This document shows positions 57,901 to 64,000 of a stretch of 64,000 bases of DNA, in pieces. How positions within the stretch are numbered: the stretch's first letter is position 1; each line of letters opens with the position of its first letter. The stretch is from assembly GCF_958979055.1 (NCBI RefSeq), contig NC_084887.1:38815120-38879119 (forward strand), read 5' to 3'. A program made the position numbers and the translations under genes. The notes beneath the pieces were generated by a model that saw only the letters and a list, made by a program, of their open reading frames with translations, did not search any database and was not told the DNA's origin. The DNA comes from Alnus glutinosa. Taxonomy: Eukaryota > Streptophyta > Magnoliopsida > Fagales > Betulaceae.

Positions 57901-58862
57901 AATCGCACATTTTAAAATCGTTATTTTAAAACGCACTTTTTGAAATCGCAAACCCAAACGGACCCTAAGTGTTATAATTTGCTTTCATACTAATCGGTTT
58001 CTTGCCTGTAGGTTTTCAGCTCCTGGATGCATTTTTGTGCTGTACGTGTTTTTGCAGAGAGCATTCTGAGATATGGTCTCCCGCCGTCTTTCTTGGTATA
58101 TAGACTCTCTTGTTCGTTCATGGCTTTCCAACCAAGCATTTGCTTTTTCACTGAGCATGGCTTGTTGAAATGATTTCAGGCGTGTGTTTTAGCTCCGTCA
58201 GCAAGAAGTGAGAAGAAAGTACGCACAATCCTTGAAGGGTTGTGTGACAATGCAAACAGGCAAGTGTCCCTAAACCTTTGCCTATTTTTTATGGCAGAGA
58301 ATGGGTGAACCTCAATTACGTGGAAAAAATACTAGGGTCAAGGTCGAAGTAGCCTCCTTAGCTACCTGGGGCAATGCCTTGGTGTAAATAAATGAACTCA
58401 AGATACATTGTTTACTAAACTTACAAGACCGTTTTATCTGACACGGTCACCTAATTCAGTGGTCCTAGGAGGGTTACACCACGCTTCATGGTCAAGAAAG
58501 ATTGGAAGGCTGTGAAGAGGTTTACTGTTTAACATTTTGGGAATTTTTTGTTGAAAAATATTCTTCACATTGTACCTTTTTTTTGGGGGGGTGAGATCAA
58601 GTTATACAGTGACTAAATACTTAGGATGAGACTGAATGTAATTGTTGTATATCTGGAAATTTGGTTCTTCTGTTCGTTTGTGCATCTTAATGGTTTTTTT
58701 TTTTTTTTTTTTTTCTGATTAACATTTCCTGATATTTTTACATTGATGTATAACTGCAGCACATACTGGAAAACTGAAGATGAAGTTGGAGGAGTGATGG
58801 CTGGTCTGGGAGGTGATGCTGATGCCCATCCATACGTTTCCTTCACAATCAATCTCATATGA
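51928..58862 (+). CDS. VHA-C: V-type proton ATPase subunit C (VHA-C/DET3)
   Basis: Subunit C links the V1 head to the membrane sector and controls assembly of the proton pump on vacuole and trans-Golgi membranes. My model has eleven exons: 51928-52041, 52181-52249, 52549-52676, 52785-52884, 56432-56499, 56595-56736, 56974-57090, 57320-57445, 58012-58095, 58180-58259 and 58760-58862, giving 376 residues against 375 in Arabidopsis DET3. Conserved phrases include NRLQEQISKHSFDTPLYR, NALTVDGVPVDSYLTRFVWD, LSNLVKPEDII, LLAVVPKYSQKDWLASYETL, QWCYTSYGEVFSSWMHFCAV and HPYVSFTINLI. Every join keeps frame. All introns are GT-AG except the last, which starts GC. Intron 4 is 3.5 kb because of two LINE insertions, and intron 8 holds a MITE. 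Nothing breaks the coding sequence. Confidence 0.97.
54040..55704 (-). CDS. LINE ORF1-like protein, uninterrupted
   Basis: The frame of about 554 residues is open throughout, which is unusual for an old intronic insertion and suggests a young copy or a recent source. The N-terminal 150 residues look folded (SKSFVFSVVEGASVLRVVER, AVWLASILEVLLGF, DSNKAGWFLEATAFGLGGRR, WCWHKFSGELRKVSDFF). The rest is rich in Ser, Pro and Gly, with a basic KRKGRKPKP cluster that may bind RNA. I see no CCHC zinc knuckle. The family link comes from remembered similarity to plant LINE-linked hypothetical proteins and from the poly(A) context, so function is only inferred. Confidence 0.6.
   Translation of the reverse strand: MEKSFIVESKSFVFSVVEGASVLRVVERIKDFLGEVILSTHCAVWLASILEVLLGFQADQDFVKSFREGSKLLIARRDSNKAGWFLEATAFGLGGRRGSIRIPEGRGGWCWHKFSGELRKVSDFFSDMVGCGKRSSSAMVKKDGKEDGSRAGLISKGTGLSYAEVLRSGSVPVVGGQKSRMRAPLEEPCDLDLFPILRRDIPEDSCTAVDCSLLESIPVDPPDLGKSLCPLDKQSSPGCSARGKVASAKGFNLNSNLYTWKNMRNRFYLALGRVVGIFLGRGSRSILGLKHQGLLPMKQSFGFGLGRKRFGFRMACFLPKSSVPRPSCNKPVSTPEMFLVRSPFGSMEIASSDASEVAGSASPLFSVPASPSSIPVSSGLVTLLSTDPGAIFTDSMASSEAGRKLFPQVLDPVDLGRGSETSALGSQVSIVMGSPEGRILPSSSLEEPTSKPLIQYKRKGRKPKPVVGQGNHEDVGFLRRGFLESSSSSLSQADRSFSSAHPLNSAGGLQATSPLELSLACSMFFGDKGDRTMAFLSALDEDHRRWDMIEDCEL
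55742..55839. repeat. Perfect 49-bp tandem duplication at the LINE 5' end
   Basis: The block beginning ggagatttacatcttcgccg occurs at 55742-55790 and again at 55791-55839 with no difference I can see. It sits just upstream of the ORF1 start (minus strand). Confidence 0.92.
56066..56351 (-). mobile_element. Short 3' LINE/retroposon fragment with perfect 17-bp duplication, VHA-C intron 4
   Basis: The sequence gatatgttatattgctt occurs at 56066-56082 and 56335-56351 without mismatch. Between them is a T-rich run (56083-56116) followed by about 215 bases, which on the minus strand end ttgaatgaaaatgcttactgattcatc before the A tail. This is a 5'-truncated retroposon in minus orientation. It has no coding sequence. 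Confidence 0.85.
57650..57965. mobile_element. Tourist-like MITE, copy 3, in VHA-C intron 8
   Basis: It starts gggtgcgtttgggattgcga and ends aaacccaaacggaccc, flanked by TAA (57647-57649 and 57966-57968). At 316 bases it is the same layout as copies 1 and 2. It lies 46 bases before the exon 9 acceptor, close to where a polypyrimidine tract and branch point are expected, yet the acceptor is intact. Confidence 0.87.
58260..58759 (+). other. GC-AG intron (intron 10) of VHA-C
   Basis: The donor reads AG|GCAAGT and the acceptor TGCAG|C. Only this junction gives Asn-Ser-Thr-Tyr-Trp-Lys, matching the NSxYWK of VHA-C. AG|GCAAGT is the known consensus of the minor GC-AG class. Confidence 0.85.
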
Positions 58863-60770
58863 TCAGTGCTGAATCTGAGTTCCTTGTCTGTTACGAAGTC
58901 CTATTCCGATGATTCCTCTGGACAGCAATAAGAAATGGACAGGATTCAGTGAGTGTATATTAGGTTTAGTATCCTAATTCTTTGGTTGTTTAGATAGAGT
59001 TTCAGCTTTGGGAGTTTAATCGAACGAGGGTGAAATCCGTGGGGAAGGTTTGGTCCACAGGAATTTGTATAAGATTTATTTTACTAACTTTCAGTATCTT
59101 GCATTTGAAAAGCTTCAAAATAATGCTTTTGGTGTATTTCTATGATTATATGATATTAATTATTTAAAGATGCAATCAATTCTTGCCATGTACTACTTTT
59201 ATTTGCCATTGATTGGGTTATGTTCCGACGTTATATTGATGAAATGTTTGGTTGATTGACAGCTCAAATTTTCGAGGTTTATCTGTTTTAGTACATTAAT
59301 CTTTATTGTGATTAGTTACGTGTATATATATATATATACTGTAGTAAGTGGAAAAGGATGGAAAAATAATAAAAAGAATGATTATACAATTACCTATTTA
59401 TTCTTTCCGATATGTTGCTATTATATTTATTGTATTTTGAAGCGAAAAAAGATTGGTAAACTTGTAAAATTGTTTTTTAATATTGGGATTATTTTTATGG
59501 GCTTTATGGATATATTTTCAAAAAAAATCCTTGTTCCTATTAAGATATGAGATGAATATCAAACATGTTTTTGGCTTTTCAAATTTTGAAACAGGACATA
59601 TTAAGTAAAACAATTGTTGTTACTTTTAACAATGCAACCAAGAGATATCTCAGTTTACTGATTTTTTATTTATTTTATTTTATTTTATATTTTTTTTTTA
59701 TCATTACTAAAATGGGAGGAATATTCGGAAAATGTCCGTGCAAGCTAATAGAAGAGATTCATCTATAGGTCAAACTTGCGCTGATCCTTGAGCAAACAAC
59801 CCACCATGCAGAAGATTAGCCTCAAGAGAATGATTTGGAGCTTGAAATACAACTACTTTTTCTAATAAATCTGGTAATTTGGAGGGACACAAGATCCTTT
59901 GCTTCCCTTCTTTTTCCCCTTACTGAGAACTTTCTTTTCTTGATCCTTTGCTTCCTTTCTTTTTTTCTTAGTGCGACTGGAGAAAAAGAGAGGGAGATTT
60001 ATTAATGTCTATTTATATTCACATCAAGAATGGCTCTTTATTTTCGCATCCAGAAATTAAAAGATGCCAAGAGCTTCCTTGATCTATATGATGATAGATG
60101 CTGAAAGGGCTAAGAACCAATAGTTCATTACCCATCAAATTTTGAGTCCAATCATTTCACTTTAAGAATACCAATTACTATTCTAACAAAGTGACCATGA
60201 GAATTAAAGGATAAGCCCTGAAACAAAAAAGATCATTGGCCATCGGTCCCAGTCTATACCCCAATCTCGAAAGTATCTTTTGGGATCGGCCAATGCAAGA
60301 GCTTCAGACTGACATCAAGGCAATTTGCATATTGAGTGCAAATAACGTGAAATGCATGTGTAAAAGACAGTGGAAAAGATCCAGATTTGCAAAACAGGAA
60401 ACCTCTGATAAGAAAATCAACCAGATCGGTGAGATTTTGTAAAGATAAGAAAATATGTTTCTGCTTGTATCAATCGCATAACCCCCACCTGGCTATATTA
60501 TTCTTTTGACCATGCTTGTGGGGCACCATGATCCTATTGCAAATTCATTATAGATCTAACTGTGAAGACGAAATCAGAAGGATGAGTGACCAAAACCATC
60601 CTTCCATAAGCCAAATTATGAAAATTGGAAAGAGTTCCAAATGCAAAAGAATACTCCCACTGGCCTTGACAGCCGTCCGTAGCTTTCAGCAATCCTATGT
60701 TTATTTAATCCCTATAATTGTCTTCCTAGGTTCCACAAAATGACAAAACTTGCGCTGATCATCTGAAATT
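58863..60770. other. Intergenic region between convergent VHA-C and phosphate carrier genes
   Basis: The VHA-C 3' UTR should lie within 58863-59200. The phosphate carrier 3' UTR (minus strand) should lie in about 60500-60770. Between them is AT-rich sequence with T-rich runs near 59670-59700. No gene is visible. Confidence 0.45.
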
Positions 60771-63700
60771 CTAAGCCTTTGCGAGCTCGGTAGCAGCAGC
60801 GGCAGCAGGAGTGACACCGCCAGTGGTTGGCCTGCAGAAAACACCGTTTAGCAATTAAAGTCTATAATATGAAACCAATATTTACTTAACTAAGCTTTAC
60901 AGCTGTAAGATGGACTTACAATCCCACAAAAACTTTGAAGGCATCATAGATTCCCCACTGAGCTCCAGTAAGAGTTCCAATCATGACAATACGGAGAGGA
61001 AGCCCACGCGTAAAGAGACCTAACATACCCATCTTCTTTATAGCCTGCAGAAACCAGGAGGCAAGGGTCAAAGAGAGTATGAAGGAATGAACAAGCACCT
61101 GGGAACAATGTTAAGGAGAACCACTCACATCACCAACAGTTGCCCCTTTAGCATTGTTGAGGAAAGAGACAAGATTGTCAGCAGGATGAGACACAATAGC
61201 ACAGAATACACCAGCCACATATCCACCAGCAAAACTCACACCGAGCTGCAGATTTTTGCTACACTGGTCCTTTGGTCTGGGGATGGCATGCTTATAGATA
61301 AGCTCCACAATGGTCTCAAAAGACGCAAACTTCATCATTGTATCTGCAAGAATAAACATAAAGATTATTATCCAAAACTGAATGAAACTTTAGAAAATGT
61401 AAGAAGGCATTAACAATAGCTTAATGGGGTTGGCACTTTTCTCTTGCTATGTTCTCTTATCAAATCCCCAGAGGAAGTGTGAACAAATTATGCAAGTCCC
61501 TAAATAAAAATGGAACAACAAAACCAAGTTGGAGAGAGAAGAAGCTGAGATGGTTACTTAAATGCATATAAGCAAACGGATGAGAGTAACAGAACATCAT
61601 CCTAATATCCAAAAAGAGGAAATGTGGACTACATGTGCTGAAGGGAGTATATACTTTTTAAAACTTCTAAAAGAAATGTCGAAAATCGAAGTATAAAAAA
61701 TGAAACTCAATATTTCGTGGAGAAAATAATACTTGCAAATCAAAATAATTTGCGTGTTCAAAAAGACCAATAATGTCGATTCTCCTTCAAAGCCTCAATT
61801 GAGATTCATATCAAAATTTTAGTTCAGTTGCGCCAGTTGTGTAGTGTGTTTTGGCATTTGATATTAAGTTCATTGAATTTTTGATTTTTTTTTTGTTTTG
61901 TTTTTTTAATCTCCGGGGCTCCAAAATCATCACTAGTTTGCATTTTGTTTGTCAGAAACAGAGTATTATCAATCCAATTCCTTTCCCAACCCCAACTTAC
62001 ATGGAATCTGACGTCCCCAGAGAGGAACTATTCCCTTGTACAACCTGCAATAATTTGACAAATTGGTTAGAAATACATCTTCACATGCAAATACATATAT
62101 TGTTAGAAAAACTGAACTATATTGATATGCATACCCAAGAGCGCCTTCAGATTTGACAAACTTAGGAAGCCCATCCGAAAGACCTCTAGCAAAACCAGGC
62201 TGGGTTTGAACCCGGACTTTCACTGCCTCGAATGGGCAAAGTGCAATATCAGCAATGACCTCAGCAGATGCAGAACCAGCAAGATAGATCAAGGTCTTGT
62301 ACTTGGATGCATACTCAGGTCCAGCAATGTCAGAGTAGTACTTTTTAAAGAACTCATAGAATCCAAACTTGCAGGCACCCTGAGCACTGTAACCAAGCAA
62401 GGTCGGCACCCAACCCCTGAAGAAGCCTCTGACGCCCTGCTCCTTTAGCAACACTCCAAATCCAGATGAGATGCTCTTGTACTTAGCAGGGTCAATCTGA
62501 AAACCAAAAATCAGAATGTCAATTGATGCCCTTATATGGAAGTGTGACACATCATATTAGAAACAACCTTTTTAATTGTTGAGAGAAAAAGTTCTCCCAA
62601 GTTTTCCAACATATTCTTGATATGGAAAGAACATAAAGTTATGTCAAATCCTCTTATTATGTGCAGAAAATTCAATACATAAAAGTATCTTCCCTAAAGA
62701 GAGAGATGATATATCCAAATAAAATTTTGCAAATTCCAGTGAACTGATATGAAAAACCAACATTAAGTTTAATAAAGGAGTCCATTCCTGATATGTGATA
62801 TTTGAGAACCAAATAGAGGATGGAGCAACCATCAAAAGAAAAATAAGAGATGTCAGATTATAGTTGATACTAAGGTATATTCCTTAAGAACGCAGATGAT
62901 ATGACCTCAAGATATATGGTTAAGACCAAAAACCCAACTAATGGAAGATTAGTACATTAGATGAAGAACGACCCTCACAATAGGCAGAATAGTTGAGCCA
63001 CTTCACAAATGGAGTCCAGAGTGCAATATCAATTACTTCGTAAACATGTGAAGCCTTAATCGAGTATTTGACAGATAAGGAGAAATCTTCTTAATTAATT
63101 GAGGTGATAAAGTATTAACTAAACTAAGAAAGAAAACATAAAACACTCAATTGTAAAGTCAGTCACAATCTCTAACAGGAAACTATCAGCTCAAAGAATC
63201 TAACTACAGATCTGAAAAGGTGACTATTCCAATATCGAGATTCGAGACTATTAAATCGAAGAAAAATCCAACCGAAATTTCAACAAAAAGAACTTAAAAT
63301 CTTCATAGCATAAGAAATATATGATATTATAACTCTGGAAGACAAAGGCCATTGTGCAACAAAATCAGCAAAGTAATATTTAAAAATAGAAAATCCCTAG
63401 CTCAGCAGCAATGCATCCAAACAAACTAGAACAATCTCAGATCTACAGAAAGACCAAGTCAATGTCATAGAATCCACACATACACATATATACAGATCTA
63501 ATCCGGTAAGAAATGTAGGGAAACATCATCAAATTGAAGGAAAAGCGAGAAGAAAGTGACGGATCTAAAGAAATCGGACCTGCATATTGCATTTGACAAG
63601 GTCGAGAGGAGTGACGGTCATGTGAGTGAGACCACAGCTGAGGATCCCACCGGCCGTGCAGGCGGCGTAGAAGGCCGGCGAGTACATCTCGATCTTCATG

Positions 63701-63900
63701 CCGGGCTCGCTCGGGGCCGCAACGAAGACGTTGCTCCTCCTCGTCGGCGAGGATCCTTCGAGGAGATTCGAGGAGAGGCCTGCGGCGCTGCTGCTAGGCC
63801 TTGCGCCGAGCATCATTTTCTCGAGCGTCGTGGCGGCAGATGAGGAGTAGAGGAAGCTCGGGATCAGAGCTTGACGCGAGGTTTTGTCTGAGAGAGCCAT
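60771..63900 (-). CDS. Mitochondrial phosphate carrier protein (PHT3/MPT type)
   Basis: This is an inner-membrane carrier that imports phosphate with protons for ATP synthesis. My model has six exons: 63580-63900, 62135-62496, 62001-62044, 61129-61343, 60920-61044 and 60771-60831, giving 375 residues. The N-terminus is Ser/Arg-rich, like a mitochondrial presequence. Three mitochondrial-carrier repeats follow, each with a Px(D/E)xxK/R signature: [22 protein letters not shown] and [11 protein letters not shown]. Family phrases include [37 protein letters not shown] and [20 protein letters not shown]. The C-terminus ends TELAKA, as in plant MPT3. All introns are GT-AG and frames join. Exon 3 is short at 44 bases. 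A GA repeat (63904-63928) lies in the leader just before the ATG. Confidence 0.96.
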
Positions 63901-64000
63901 CGCAGAGAGAGAGAGAGAGAGAGAGAGCTAGAGAGGCCGGAAGCGAGAAATGAAAGCGAGAGAGAAGAGAGTTTAGGTTCTCCTTCCCAAACTCTCGCTG
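63901..64000 (-). promoter_or_regulatory. 5' leader of the phosphate carrier gene
   Basis: GA-rich on the plus strand (CT-rich in the transcript), with about 12 dinucleotide units at 63904-63928 directly upstream of the ATG. CT-rich leaders are common in highly expressed plant genes. The window ends here. Confidence 0.5.

Noticed and set aside
1-64000. CRISPR arrays, bacterial operons, rRNA or tRNA genes, organellar inserts
   Set aside because: Nothing with regular spacer-repeat structure, operon spacing or conserved RNA folds was found. All genes are intron-bearing plant nuclear types apart from the single-exon CHZ1-like gene.

Overview
This is a window of nuclear DNA from a flowering plant, almost certainly a woody dicot. 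It is AT-rich, its genes carry many GT-AG introns, its proteins match typical dicot families, and the spaces between genes are packed with MITEs, LINE pieces and a Ty1/copia element. A rosid tree (Fagales-like) is my guess, but the sequence alone does not prove it. All exon borders were placed by hand from reading frame, splice sites and remembered family sequences, so they should be read as models.

Layout from left to right. 1815-4132 (+) is a translocon-associated protein beta gene with a 6-nt microexon. 6391-7625 (-) is a GEM-like GRAM-domain gene. 9246-10540 (+) is a small proline-rich CYSTM gene. 12426-15172 (-) is an auxin receptor of the TIR1/AFB2-3 type with a miR393 site. 15.2-27.5 kb holds no gene I can support, only MITEs, simple repeats and a 5'-truncated LINE with target-site duplications. 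27520-28122 (-) is an acidic CHZ1-like histone chaperone gene. 30320-38352 (+) is a broken copy of the serine palmitoyltransferase subunit gene LCB2. Its second exon is split by a copia element, whose left LTR is in turn split by a Harbinger-type MITE. 39.3-42.0 kb holds a CACTA-type element, nested hairpin MITEs and a long-TIR element. 43213-45913 (+) is the seed-maturation B3 regulator FUSCA3, with a threefold upstream repeat. 46-51.6 kb holds more MITEs and a hAT-type element with a perfect 8-bp duplication. 51928-58862 (+) is V-ATPase subunit C with eleven exons and a GC-AG last intron. Its long fourth intron carries two LINE insertions, and intron 8 carries a MITE. 60771-63900 (-) is a mitochondrial phosphate carrier.

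The intact genes are unrelated housekeeping or regulatory genes (ER translocation, auxin sensing, seed development, proton pumping, phosphate import), and nothing suggests a functional cluster. I found no new enzymatic or defence system. The most informative features are structural: the triple-nested LCB2/copia/MITE stack, the 6-nt exon, the GC-AG intron, the LINE with only ORF1, the repeat triplication upstream of FUS3, and several transposons with readable target-site duplications.
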